A DNA stretch of 64,000 bases from Sphingorhabdus sp. EL138. GTDB taxonomy: Bacteria; Pseudomonadota; Alphaproteobacteria; Sphingomonadales; Sphingomonadaceae. The stretch is from positions 45,140 to 109,139 of the forward strand of contig NZ_CAMDCK010000008.1 of NCBI RefSeq assembly GCF_945890115.1, read 5' to 3'. Position numbers and translations under genes: made by a program. Numbering within the stretch: position 1 is the first letter of the stretch; every line of letters starts with the position of its first letter. The notes below the pieces were generated by a model that was given only the letters and a program-made list of their open reading frames with translations, was not told the DNA's origin and ran no database searches. This document shows, one piece after another, positions 38,549 to 47,191 of the stretch.

Positions 38549-40006
38549 TTATACCCGTTTTTGGTCGCCAAGCATCATGAGGTCACTTGCCTCATGCTCC
38601 TCATGGTCGGTCAGGGTGGTGGGATAATCGCCCGTGAAGCACGCATCGCAATATTGCGGTCTGTCCGCATGGCGCGAATCTTCGCCAAGCGCGCGATAGA
38701 GGCCGTCAATGGACAAGAATGCGAGGCTGTCGGCCTGAATAAAATGTCGCATTTCTTCGACATCCATGTGGCTGGCGAGCAGTTTCGAGCGCTCCGGGGT
38801 ATCCACGCCATAAAAGCAGCTGTTCATGGTTGGAGGACTTGCAATGCGCATATGCACTTCAGCAGCACCTGCTTCACGCATCATCTGCACGATTTTCAAA
38901 GATGTTGTGCCGCGCACGATGGAATCGTCGATCAGGACAATGCGTTTGCCCGCGACGAGATTACGGTTTGCGTTATGCTTTAACTTCACACCCAAATGGC
39001 GGACGCCGTCGCCGGGCTGAATGAAGGTGCGGCCGACATAATGCGAACGGATAATGCCAAGTTCAAACGGAATTTTGGCAGCTTCGGCATAGCCAATGGC
39101 CGCAGGCGTGCCGCTATCGGGCACGGGAATGACATAGTCTACATCAATGCCATTTTCGCGCGCAAGTTCAGCGCCAATCGCCTTGCGGACCGAATAGACG
39201 CTGATGCCTTCGACGATCGAGTCAGGTCGTGAGAAATAGACATGCTCAAAGATGCAGGGGCGTTGTGAAATGGGGATGAACGGCTTGTGCGAGTGGATTT
39301 CCGTTCCACGTACGACAACCAGTTCGCCCGGTTCTACCGAGCGGATAAATTCCGCGCCAACAATATCAAACGCAACGGTTTCCGAAGCAAAGATGATGGT
39401 GTCGCCAAGCTTGCCCATAACCAACGGCCGAATGCCCAACGGGTCGCGGCAGGCAATCATGCCCTCTGTCGTCAGGCACAGGAGCGAATAGGCGCCCTCA
39501 ACCCGCTTCAGCGCGTCAATCAGTCGGTCAAGCAACGTCCGGTAACCGGAGGTCGCGACCAGATGGATGATGACTTCGGTGTCGGACGTGGACTGGAAAA
39601 TTGAACCACGACGCACAAGGTCGCGGCGCAGGGTAATCGCGTTCGAGATATTGCCATTGTGCGCAATAGCAAATCCGCCGGTGGCAAGATCGGCATATAA
39701 AGGCTGCACATTGCGCAGTGATGTTTCGCCAGTCGTTGAATAACGCACATGGCCAATGGCGCATCGCCCGACCAAGCCGCCGATGATTTCTTCACGGTCA
39801 AAATTGCCCGCGACATGGCCCATCGCCCGATGCGTGTGGAAATCATGCTCATCAAAGCTGGTGATGCCCGCTGCTTCTTGGCCGCGATGCTGCAGCGCGT
39901 GAAGGCCGAGCGCCACCATCGCAGAAGCACCTTCCGTGTCGTAGACACCGAAAATCCCGCACTCCTCACGCAGTTTGTCATCATCAAAAGGGTCGGTGGT
40001 CAGCAT
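38549..40006 (-). CDS. purF: Amidophosphoribosyltransferase
   Basis: PurF makes phosphoribosylamine from PRPP and glutamine, the first step of purine synthesis. From ATG 40006 it has 485 residues. A short propeptide (MLTTDPFDDDKLREE) precedes the N-terminal nucleophile Cys of CGIFGVYD; then come the glutaminase motif HALQHRGQEAAGI and the PRPP loop VLIDDSIVRGTT. The open frame extends to 40090 (another ATG at 40048), so the propeptide could be longer. Confidence 0.95.
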   Translation of the reverse strand: MLTTDPFDDDKLREECGIFGVYDTEGASAMVALGLHALQHRGQEAAGITSFDEHDFHTHRAMGHVAGNFDREEIIGGLVGRCAIGHVRYSTTGETSLRNVQPLYADLATGGFAIAHNGNISNAITLRRDLVRRGSIFQSTSDTEVIIHLVATSGYRTLLDRLIDALKRVEGAYSLLCLTTEGMIACRDPLGIRPLVMGKLGDTIIFASETVAFDIVGAEFIRSVEPGELVVVRGTEIHSHKPFIPISQRPCIFEHVYFSRPDSIVEGISVYSVRKAIGAELARENGIDVDYVIPVPDSGTPAAIGYAEAAKIPFELGIIRSHYVGRTFIQPGDGVRHLGVKLKHNANRNLVAGKRIVLIDDSIVRGTTSLKIVQMMREAGAAEVHMRIASPPTMNSCFYGVDTPERSKLLASHMDVEEMRHFIQADSLAFLSIDGLYRALGEDSRHADRPQYCDACFTGDYPTTLTDHEEHEASDLMMLGDQKRV

Positions 40007-40134
40007 ATATCGAATCCCGCTGCGCTTCGCTGCGTCGCCTATAGGCATGGCTGTTACAATTGTCTCCCCCTTGTCGTATGATTGTAACAAAGAAAATGTT
40101 GGCGAGGCAAAGATGGTTGGGTTACGAACCCAAT

Positions 40135-40494
40135 ATGACCGACGAACGAGAGAGCGGATGGACGCTTGACCCCAAATATGACACCAATGGATTGGTGACT
40201 GCCGTCATCACGGATGAAGCCGATGGCACAGTGTTAATGGTCGGGCATATGAATGCAGAGGCGCTTGCGAAAAGCATAGAAAGCCAATGCGTTACATTCT
40301 TTTCGCGCAGCCGCCAGCAGCTATGGCAAAAGGGTGAAAGCAGCGGCAATGTCTTGCATATTGTCGAAATGCGTATCGATTGCGATCAAGACGCCTTATG
40401 GATAATCGCCCGGCCGCAAGGTCCGACCTGCCATACTGGAGCAAGAAGCTGTTTTTATCGCAAGGTGACCGATGGGGGCTTGGAGCCTGTTTGA
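40135..40494 (+). CDS. hisI: Phosphoribosyl-AMP cyclohydrolase
   Basis: HisI opens the adenine ring of phosphoribosyl-AMP, step three of histidine synthesis. The 119-residue protein is the stand-alone form. It has MVGHMNAEALAKSIES, FFSRSRQQLWQKGESSGN and the metal-binding Cys/Asp in MRIDCDQDALW and GPTCHTGARSCF. ATG at 40135 gives MTDERESGWTLDPKYD; the frame is open further upstream into the purF promoter region. It is divergent from purF. Confidence 0.94.
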   Translation: MTDERESGWTLDPKYDTNGLVTAVITDEADGTVLMVGHMNAEALAKSIESQCVTFFSRSRQQLWQKGESSGNVLHIVEMRIDCDQDALWIIARPQGPTCHTGARSCFYRKVTDGGLEPV

Positions 40495-40536
40495 AAGCGG
40501 CGGCGATGCTGTGGGCGCGGCACTGGGTGCCTAAGC

Positions 40537-41754
40537 CTAGATAAGCTTCCCGCCCTTTAACATGTGCCGAACGCGGCCTTGAACGGGCAAGCGGTCGAAG
40601 GGTGTGTTGCCGGCCAGCGCGGCCATGCGATCACCATCGACCTGCCATGGTGCATCCGGATCGATCAGAATCAGGTCCGCCTCTTGTCCTTCCAATATTT
40701 GGCCTGCGTTTAATCCCAATATTTTCGCGGGGTTCGACGCGAGTAATTCAAACATACGGCCCATCGAAATCACATTATCGCGCACGAGGTTGAGCGACAG
40801 CGCCAGCAATGTTTCTGCCCCCGCCATGCCGGGTGCGCTTTCGGAAAAAGGCAGGCGCTTGTCCTCTGGTCCGCGCGGGTCATGGCCCGACGCAATAACG
40901 TCAATCGTGCCATCGGCAATCGCGGCGATAGTTGCCAGCCGGTCGCTTTCGGACCGCAGCGGCGGCGAAAGCCGCGCAAAGGTGCGGAAATCGGAAATGG
41001 CGTTGTCGGACAGGAACACATGCGCGGGCGTGATTCCGCAGGTGACGCGCAGGCCCTTCGCCTTTGCCGCACGCATAAGATCAAGGCCGCGCGCGGTGGT
41101 GACTTGCCGGAAATGGACATGCGCGCCGCTTTCTTCCGCCAACATCAGGTCGCGGGCGATGGCAAGTGTTTCGGCAATGATTGGCGCGCTTGAAAGGCCA
41201 AGCAAAGTGGCCGTTTCGCCCGCCGTAGCTACCGCATGGCCGGCTACTCCTGAATCCTCATTATGCAAGATGACGGGAAGGTCTAAAGCGGCGCAATAAT
41301 GCATGATACGGAGCATGACGCCGCTGTCGGATATCCATCTGCGGCCCGTCGCCACACCCACAGCGCCCGCCTCTTTCATCAGCGCAATTTCCGCCATATG
41401 AAGCCCGTCAAGGCCTTGAGTTGCGGCGGCAAGCGGATGAACCCATAGATCGGGCTTACCCTTCAATGCGGCAAAGCGGACGGTCGCTGGATCGTCATGC
41501 ACAGGCGACTGATCGGGCATCAATGCCGCGCGGGTTATCCCGCCAAATCTGAATGCCGGTTTATCGGTTTTGAACACACCCAAATCAATGATGCCTGGGG
41601 CAATGATCAACCCGCTGGCGTCGATATTTTCCGCCATCGGTGCCGCTTTGCCGACCGAGGCAATTTTGCCGTCCTCAATATGCACATGCAGTGGCTCTGC
41701 TCTATCCGCGCCGGGCAGGATGACATTGCCTTGAATGATGTTCACGCCGGTCAT
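40537..41754 (-). CDS. pyrC': Non-catalytic dihydroorotase-like protein (PyrC')
   Basis: The 405-residue protein has the amidohydrolase fold of class I dihydroorotases but lacks key residues. The usual HxH of the first strand is replaced by [14 protein letters not shown]. The second-His region reads HVHFRQVTT, and the catalytic Asp of the ATDHAPH motif is missing ([13 protein letters not shown]). It overlaps pyrB by four bases. In other bacteria such inactive homologues hold the dodecameric aspartate transcarbamylase together. An active pyrC must be elsewhere. The C-terminal part ([16 protein letters not shown]) is normal. Confidence 0.88.
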   Translation of the reverse strand: MTGVNIIQGNVILPGADRAEPLHVHIEDGKIASVGKAAPMAENIDASGLIIAPGIIDLGVFKTDKPAFRFGGITRAALMPDQSPVHDDPATVRFAALKGKPDLWVHPLAAATQGLDGLHMAEIALMKEAGAVGVATGRRWISDSGVMLRIMHYCAALDLPVILHNEDSGVAGHAVATAGETATLLGLSSAPIIAETLAIARDLMLAEESGAHVHFRQVTTARGLDLMRAAKAKGLRVTCGITPAHVFLSDNAISDFRTFARLSPPLRSESDRLATIAAIADGTIDVIASGHDPRGPEDKRLPFSESAPGMAGAETLLALSLNLVRDNVISMGRMFELLASNPAKILGLNAGQILEGQEADLILIDPDAPWQVDGDRMAALAGNTPFDRLPVQGRVRHMLKGGKLI

Positions 41755-42746
41755 GCCCAGCCCTCCTGACCGCGCGCCTTGCGGGTCAATATGTCGAGAC
41801 AGGCCATTCGCACTGCAACGCCCATTTCGACTTGCTCGGTAATGGCCGAGCGCTCGACATGGTCAGCGACGCTGCTGGCAATTTCGACGCCGCGGTTCAT
41901 GGGGCCGGGGTGCATGACAAGCGCGTCGGGCTTGGCCAACGCTAACCGACGCTCATCAAGGCCATATAAATGGAAGTATTCACGTGGCGACGGGATGAAA
42001 TCGCCCTGCATCCGCTCGCTTTGTAGGCGCAGCATCATAATGACATCGGCCCCGTTCAGTGCCGCGTCGAAATTGCTAAAGGGAATGGCACCAAATGCCT
42101 CAATCGCATTGGGCATGAGGGCAGGGGGCGCAACCACACGCACGTCCGCGCCAAGCGATTTGAGGCAAAACAGATTGGATCTTGCCACACGGCTGTGCAG
42201 AACGTCGCCGCAAATGACGACGGTTTGACCTTCGACCTTGCCCTTGCGGCGCAGGATGGTCAGCGCGTCTAGCAAGGCTTGCGTCGGATGCTCATGGCTG
42301 CCGTCGCCAGCGTTGAGGACGGGGCAGTCGACCTTGCTTGAGATTAATTGGACCGCACCGGAACTGCCGTGGCGAATCACAATGGCGTCGGCGCGCATGG
42401 CGTTCAGCGTCATGGCCGTGTCGATAAGGGTTTCACCCTTTTTCACGCTCGATTGCGCCGCGTGCATATTCACCACGTCGGCGCCAAGCCGCTTTCCGGC
42501 GATTTCAAACGACAACAATGTGCGCGTTGAATTTTCGAAAAAGGCGTTGATAATGGTCAGGCCGGACAGCGTATCAGCATGTTTTGCCGCGCCTGATCGG
42601 TTGAGGGCAACCCATTGCTCAGCCTCCTTGAGGATATAGAGAAGTTCCCACGACTGAAGTCCAGCGATGCCGAGCAAATGCTTGTGCGGAAAGGCATCCG
42701 ACCCGCTTGGAAAGCTGTCGGATACGAAGGGCGTTGTCCATGTCAT
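41751..42746 (-). CDS. pyrB: Aspartate carbamoyltransferase catalytic chain
   Basis: PyrB joins carbamoyl phosphate and aspartate in pyrimidine synthesis. The 331-residue protein has the carbamoyl-phosphate motif [12 protein letters not shown], the SVKKGETL loop, the HPTQALLD motif (in [15 protein letters not shown]) and an aspartate-binding [13 protein letters not shown] at 42746 is preferred; the frame begins at 42785. It overlaps pyrC' and is preceded by a hairpin-ended element. Confidence 0.95.
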   Translation of the reverse strand: MTWTTPFVSDSFPSGSDAFPHKHLLGIAGLQSWELLYILKEAEQWVALNRSGAAKHADTLSGLTIINAFFENSTRTLLSFEIAGKRLGADVVNMHAAQSSVKKGETLIDTAMTLNAMRADAIVIRHGSSGAVQLISSKVDCPVLNAGDGSHEHPTQALLDALTILRRKGKVEGQTVVICGDVLHSRVARSNLFCLKSLGADVRVVAPPALMPNAIEAFGAIPFSNFDAALNGADVIMMLRLQSERMQGDFIPSPREYFHLYGLDERRLALAKPDALVMHPGPMNRGVEIASSVADHVERSAITEQVEMGVAVRMACLDILTRKARGQEGWA

Positions 42747-42844
42747 TAAAGCGATGCCCTTAATGGGAATTGGGCTGAGACTCAAATGATTTGTCGGGTG
42801 GGGGTTTGGGCGCGCCGTGCAGCGCGGTTCTAAAAAAATTATCT

Positions 42845-42931
42845 GTCACCCTGAACTTGTTTCAGGGTCCATTTAGCCTCTCTAGCTCTGGGCGTGCTGC
42901 GCGATAGACCCTGAACCAAGTTCAGGGTGAC
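42845..42931. repeat. Hairpin-ended inverted-repeat element, 87 bp
   Basis: The ends are imperfect inverted repeats starting GTCACCCTGAACTT at the outer edge on each side. Each end folds separately into an 8-bp hairpin (ACCCTGAA with TTCAGGGT). It lies in the 266-base gap between ruvX and pyrB on the minus strand. It shares the design of the elements at 37709 and 51827 (outer GTCA, short hairpin, then CC near the inner edge) but has a different stem sequence. Confidence 0.75.
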
Positions 42932-43012
42932 GGCATTGCTTCTAGGGTGACGGGGTGATTTAAGGGAAGTGGGAAAAATTATGGCGATCAATAGTGCCTT
43001 AGCCAACCAACA

Positions 43013-43474
43013 TCACCCACTCGTCAGTGCATCAATCGCGCCTTGCAGGATGAACGCAGCTGCGCCGCTGTCGATTTTTTCGGCGCGTTTGGCGCGGCTC
43101 ATGTCGGCGGCGATCATGTCGCGTTCGACAGCTTGGGTCGACCAACGTTCGTCACGCAGCAAAATTGGAAGGCCCAGATCTTCGATATTTTTCGCAAAGG
43201 CCCGGCTGGACTGGCTGCGCGGGCTTTCGCTACCATCCATATTTAACGGCAAGCCAATCACAATCCCGCGCGTGGGCCGCGTCGCGATAGTGGCCTTCAG
43301 TTCGAACTTATCCTTGGTAAATTTGGCGCGTTTGATGAGGTCCGCGGGCGAGGCAAAGGTCCAGCCAGCATCGCAAAAGGCCGTGCCAATGGTTTTGCTG
43401 CCAACATCAAGCCCGATTAAAACACCGCCGTCAAGCAGTTGATCGCGAAAGCTGGCAACCGATTCAAAAATCAT
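43013..43474 (-). CDS. ruvX: Putative Holliday junction resolvase / pre-16S rRNA nuclease YqgF
   Basis: YqgF has an RNase H-like fold and is implicated in 16S rRNA 5' maturation. The 153-residue protein begins [20 protein letters not shown], then [15 protein letters not shown] with the first catalytic Asp, the second acidic site in [13 protein letters not shown], and the third at [15 protein letters not shown] at 43474 overlaps the DUF3089 stop (ATGA); the frame is open further upstream with an ATG at 43501. Confidence 0.92.
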   Translation of the reverse strand: MIFESVASFRDQLLDGGVLIGLDVGSKTIGTAFCDAGWTFASPADLIKRAKFTKDKFELKATIATRPTRGIVIGLPLNMDGSESPRSQSSRAFAKNIEDLGLPILLRDERWSTQAVERDMIAADMSRAKRAEKIDSGAAAFILQGAIDALTSG

Positions 43475-44580
43475 TTCTGCAGATATTTCTGCACGCGCCA
43501 TGTTGCATCCGCCCGCACATTGGCCCAAAATAAGGGAAAGTCATATACATGGTAATTGTTGCCGGGCAGGACATAGGGGCCAATTTCCGGTGGATCGCCA
43601 ATCAGCAGGAACCCCTTGTCATCGCATCGTGCTGGCACCGCACCAACAATCATTTCGCCAGTTTTCAATTCATCATCGGGCTTTAACGTACCCAAATTCG
43701 CCTCCATCAACGTGGCAAGTTCTGCACCGCCATTCAACGGGTTGGTGCATAGCATTGGCGTGTCCTTGCGCGGCGTACCGTCAAATCCGGTTGTGGCGTT
43801 GTAGACTTTGACGATCCGGTCATATTCGGCAGGCTCGGCGAAGCTTTGCCACGCCATGATGCAGCCGGTGTCATCGGGACCCGTACATGCGGGTAAGCCA
43901 ATTTGTGGCATATCAGCGGTTATCGATATCGGCCAACCAACGGCATAGACCGCGACAATGCGTTTGGCGATTGGCTTGCCCGCCACGCGGTCCTTGAGCA
44001 AATGTGTGAGGTGCAGCGCGCCTTGGCTATGCCCGGCCAATATGATCGGGCGGTCTTTTTGGACCTTTGCCGCAAATTCATCAAAGGCCAGAAGAACGTC
44101 TTGATAAGCAGCATCCAACGCTTGCTGGCCCTCTGGCTTAGTGGTCAGGAACGCGCCAATCGCCGCCTGACGGTACCGCGGGGCCCACATCTCGCCTGCA
44201 CTCGCCAGTGGCGAAGCAAGGCCGCGTAGGAACATGCGCGCGCGGTCCTGTGATTCTGCGTCATTTAGGGGGGCGTTCCAATAATCCCTGCCAATGTAAG
44301 ATGTAGGATGCACAAAAAATATCGCAGCAGAACCGGGCATTTCCGCCTTCGCTGCGCCCATCGGCAACCAATCGGCAGGATTGCCTGTTTTGCCGGGGCG
44401 CGCAAACCACATGTCATTGCCTGCATATTTGCTGGGTTCAAAGGCCGGTTGCTGTTCAAACTTGGCCGTCGGGACAAAGGCAAGCTCCGTCAACTCGCTT
44501 TCATAGATACGAATGACAAAGCCGCCCGCAATAACGAGGACGATAAGCGCTGCGACGATATAGAGAAATTTGCGTGCCAA
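43471..44580 (-). CDS. DUF3089 family alpha/beta-hydrolase-like protein
   Basis: This 369-residue protein has an N-terminal membrane anchor ([19 protein letters not shown]) and a hydrolase-like domain with the elbow [16 protein letters not shown]. The family signature [16 protein letters not shown] is near residues 88-103. Relatives are of unknown function; a periplasmic esterase or lipase is plausible. Four Cys ([11 protein letters not shown] and MLCTNP, with PARC) could form disulfides. It is first in a unit with ruvX, pyrB and pyrC'. Confidence 0.82.
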   Translation of the reverse strand: MARKFLYIVAALIVLVIAGGFVIRIYESELTELAFVPTAKFEQQPAFEPSKYAGNDMWFARPGKTGNPADWLPMGAAKAEMPGSAAIFFVHPTSYIGRDYWNAPLNDAESQDRARMFLRGLASPLASAGEMWAPRYRQAAIGAFLTTKPEGQQALDAAYQDVLLAFDEFAAKVQKDRPIILAGHSQGALHLTHLLKDRVAGKPIAKRIVAVYAVGWPISITADMPQIGLPACTGPDDTGCIMAWQSFAEPAEYDRIVKVYNATTGFDGTPRKDTPMLCTNPLNGGAELATLMEANLGTLKPDDELKTGEMIVGAVPARCDDKGFLLIGDPPEIGPYVLPGNNYHVYDFPLFWANVRADATWRVQKYLQK

Positions 44581-44811
44581 TTTTACATCCTGAGATTTTG
44601 TTGCGATTTACCCGATTAGATAGAAATAGCATCGGAAAATTGAATGGGGCCTGAAAGATTAGCATCAGGACCACTTAAATCTGCCATTTTGCGCATAAAG
44701 TCTTTGGCAAGCTTCGACGTGAAAGCGCCTTTCTTGTCCGTTTAATTGCGGCACTTGCCAATCGCCACAGCCGGTCTTGCAATTCGATAAGGTCGCGGCC
44801 ATATGCGGCGT

Positions 44812-44905
44812 GGGAGTCGGATGGACGTGGCACTCGCCAACCTGGTCAGATCCTGACGGAAGCAGCCACAACGAATTCGCTGCGGGTCATTCGGCTCCTA
44901 CTTTT
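44812..44905 (+). ncRNA. ffs: Small SRP RNA (4.5S)
   Basis: The conserved core CACTCGCCAACCTGGTCAG (44830-44848) is followed by ATCCTGACGGAAGCAGCC (44849-44866), with the GGAAGCAG symmetric loop and the tetraloop region of bacterial SRP RNA. The ends 44813-44823 and 44888-44898 pair as a closing helix with G-U wobbles (GGAGTCGGATG with CATTCGGCTCC). A CTTTT run follows. It lies just before dnaX, a frequent location. Exact ends are estimated. Confidence 0.88.
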
Positions 44906-44956
44906 CCCCATATTCCGGTGGAGAAGACTTCGACAAAGGTCGGTGATGCCTCTATT

Positions 44957-46705
44957 ATGATGATAATGCCCGACTCCGACAGCCCAGATTTCGCGCCGCG
45001 CGACCCGGATATGCCCGATGATGCGTTGGGACTGGGGCTGAATTTGCCACCAACTGCCCCGTCACCAGTGGCTTCCGCGCCCGTCCCGACCGGCGGCGCG
45101 GCCTATCGCGTTCTGGCACGCAAATACCGGCCACAGACCTTTGCTGAACTTATCGGGCAGGACGCCATGGTGCAGACGCTGGGCAACGCCATTAAGCGGG
45201 ACCGGCTGGCGCATGCATTTTTGATGACTGGCGTGCGCGGGGTAGGAAAAACATCTACCGCGCGGCTGATCGCTAAGGCGCTGAACTGCATTGGAACCGA
45301 CGGGCAGGGTGGGCCAACTATCGACCCGTGCGGCCTATGTGAGCCTTGCGTTGCTATCGCCGAGGGCCGGCACATTGATGTCATCGAAATGGACGCCGCA
45401 AGCCACACGGGCGTTGACGATGTGCGGGAGATTATTGAGGCGGTGCGCTATTCAGCCGTTTCCGCGCGCTACAAAATTTACATCATCGACGAAGTGCACA
45501 TGCTGTCGAAAAACGCATTCAACGCGCTTTTGAAAACGCTTGAAGAACCGCCGGGGCATGTGAAGTTCCTGTTTGCCACGACTGAGGTGAACAAGGTTCC
45601 GATCACCGTCTTGTCACGGTGCCAGCGTTTTGATTTGAAACGTATTTCCACCGAGAAGCTTTCAGCGCATTTTGCGGAAATCTCCGCGAAGGAAGCCGTT
45701 GCCGCCGAAGCAGAGGCGCTGACCCTGATCGCGCAAGCGGCGGAAGGTTCGGTTCGTGATGGCCTCTCGATCCTCGATCAAGCCATTGCCCATGCCGATA
45801 TGGAAGGCGATGGCCAGGTCACCGCCACGCAGGTGCGCGACATGTTGGGGCTTTCTGACCGTGGCGCAATCCGCCGTCTGTTTGGGCTTATTCTTAAAGG
45901 CGACGCGCCGGCAATGCTGGCGGAGGCGAAGAACCAATATAATTTAGGCGTTGAACCGCTGGCGATGTTTGCCGGGCTTTTGTCCGAGGTCCATCGGCTC
46001 ACGCTCGCAAAGGTTGGTGCGCCGCGTGATAAAGCTTTGGATGCCGAGGCTGCGGCGGTGGTTGAGGATCAGGCCGACCGCTTATCCTTCCCTGTTTTGC
46101 ACCGCTTGTGGCAGCTGTTGCTGAAGGGGCAAGAAGAGGTCGCCCGCGCTTCAGTTCCGCTGGATGCGGCGGACATGGCTCTGCTGCGTGTGGTTCATGC
46201 CGCAACACTGCCTGATCCTGGGGAATTGGCCAAGATGATTGGCGACGGGGCGTTCACCGCTCCAGCGCCAGCTTCTACGCCTATGGCGCGCGATGTGCCG
46301 CCAACGGCAAATGTGCAGTCATTGATGCCAGCGAATTTCAATGCATTGCTGGAACGATTAGCGCGGGATGGTTTTGTCAGCCTTGAGATGACTATGCGTG
46401 ATGTGGTCCGTCTCGTGGATTACGCGCCGCCTTTGCTTGCGTACCAATTGGCCGGGCCGGTTGCGCCGACCTTCTTGGCCGAATTGCGGGATGCATTGGC
46501 CAAGGTCACGGGCACCCGCTGGGACTTAGAAGAACGCGCCGGCGAAGCGCAGCCAAGCTTGCTGGAGCAAGAACAGGCGGCAGAAGAAGCGGATAAAAAA
46601 CATATATTGGAGTCACCTTTGGTCAAGGCTGCTTTTGCCGCATTTCCAGAGGCGGAGCTGCTCGACAGTGACGAGAATGACATGAAATGGAGCAAGAGCG
46701 CATGA
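44957..46705 (+). CDS. dnaX: DNA polymerase III subunit gamma/tau
   Basis: DnaX is the clamp-loader motor and replisome organiser. From ATG 44957 there are 582 residues. A low-complexity N-terminal extension (~50 residues, Pro/Ala-rich) precedes YRVLARKYRPQTFAELIGQD, Walker A GVRGVGKTSTARLIAKALNC, zinc Cys in CGLCEPCVAIAEG, DEVHMLSKNAFNAL and the SRC motif SRCQRFDLKRI. The frame is open back to 44777, but that part overlaps the SRP RNA. Starts at 44957, 44960 and 44966 are all possible; none has a clear Shine-Dalgarno. Confidence 0.94.
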   Translation: MMIMPDSDSPDFAPRDPDMPDDALGLGLNLPPTAPSPVASAPVPTGGAAYRVLARKYRPQTFAELIGQDAMVQTLGNAIKRDRLAHAFLMTGVRGVGKTSTARLIAKALNCIGTDGQGGPTIDPCGLCEPCVAIAEGRHIDVIEMDAASHTGVDDVREIIEAVRYSAVSARYKIYIIDEVHMLSKNAFNALLKTLEEPPGHVKFLFATTEVNKVPITVLSRCQRFDLKRISTEKLSAHFAEISAKEAVAAEAEALTLIAQAAEGSVRDGLSILDQAIAHADMEGDGQVTATQVRDMLGLSDRGAIRRLFGLILKGDAPAMLAEAKNQYNLGVEPLAMFAGLLSEVHRLTLAKVGAPRDKALDAEAAAVVEDQADRLSFPVLHRLWQLLLKGQEEVARASVPLDAADMALLRVVHAATLPDPGELAKMIGDGAFTAPAPASTPMARDVPPTANVQSLMPANFNALLERLARDGFVSLEMTMRDVVRLVDYAPPLLAYQLAGPVAPTFLAELRDALAKVTGTRWDLEERAGEAQPSLLEQEQAAEEADKKHILESPLVKAAFAAFPEAELLDSDENDMKWSKSA

Positions 46706-47037
46706 AAAGCATGGAAGAGATGATCAAAGCGGCGCAGGAAGCCGCCCAAAACATCCAGCAGCAGATGGAGCAAGCGCAGGCGACGCTTGACATCATTCAG
46801 GTTGAAGGCGTTTCCGGAGGTGGTCTCGTGAAAGTCCGCGCGACCGCCAAAGGCCGCATTTTGAACGTTGCGATAGATGACAGCCTGATCGTGCCTGCGG
46901 ACAAGGGCATGTTGGAAGACCTGATCACAGCAGCCCTCAACGATGCCCGCGAAAAAGCGGATGCCGCCAGCAACGCCGAAATGAGCAAGATGTCCAGCGG
47001 TATGGCATTGCCGCCCGGGTTCAAACTGCCGTTTTAA
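46702..47037 (+). CDS. YbaB/EbfC nucleoid-associated protein
   Basis: YbaB-family proteins bind DNA as dimers and are usually encoded next to dnaX and recR. The protein has 111 residues from ATG 46702: a helical N-terminus rich in Gln (AAQEAAQNIQQQMEQAQ), the VEGVSGGGLVKVRATAKG beta region, and a C-terminus ending LPPGFKLPF. ATG overlaps the dnaX stop (ATGA) and has GGAG 9 bases upstream; a start at 46687 is in frame. recR does not follow here. Confidence 0.92.
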   Translation: MKSMEEMIKAAQEAAQNIQQQMEQAQATLDIIQVEGVSGGGLVKVRATAKGRILNVAIDDSLIVPADKGMLEDLITAALNDAREKADAASNAEMSKMSSGMALPPGFKLPF

Positions 47038-47112
47038 TAAACAGAATGGCTTTGATGCCGTATTCCAATACGGCTTTTCCCCAGTTAAATGCGTTCCACC
47101 GAAGCACATGCA

Positions 47113-47141
47113 TTGAAAGCGCGTGCAAAGCGCTCATATTA
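47113..47141 (+). promoter_or_regulatory. Candidate heat-shock (sigma-32) promoter of lon
   Basis: TTGAAA (47113-47118), 14 bases, and CTCATATTA (47133-47141) match the RpoH consensus (TTGAAA / CCCATNTA type) in both elements and spacing. It lies 50 bases before the lon start, which fits lon being a heat-shock gene. Confidence 0.55.
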
Positions 47142-47191
47142 AGGGGGAACAGGTAGGTCGTCGTTTTTGGCGACTGCCAATTGGAGTATCT

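Noticed and set aside
44777..44956. 60-codon N-terminal extension of dnaX
   Set aside because: It coincides with the SRP RNA and has no resemblance to DnaX; a start at 44957-44966 is more likely.
46592..46600. A-rich run in dnaX as a programmed frameshift site
   Set aside because: It lies near the C-terminus, not after domain III, and the run is not in the phase of the X XXY YYZ heptamer.
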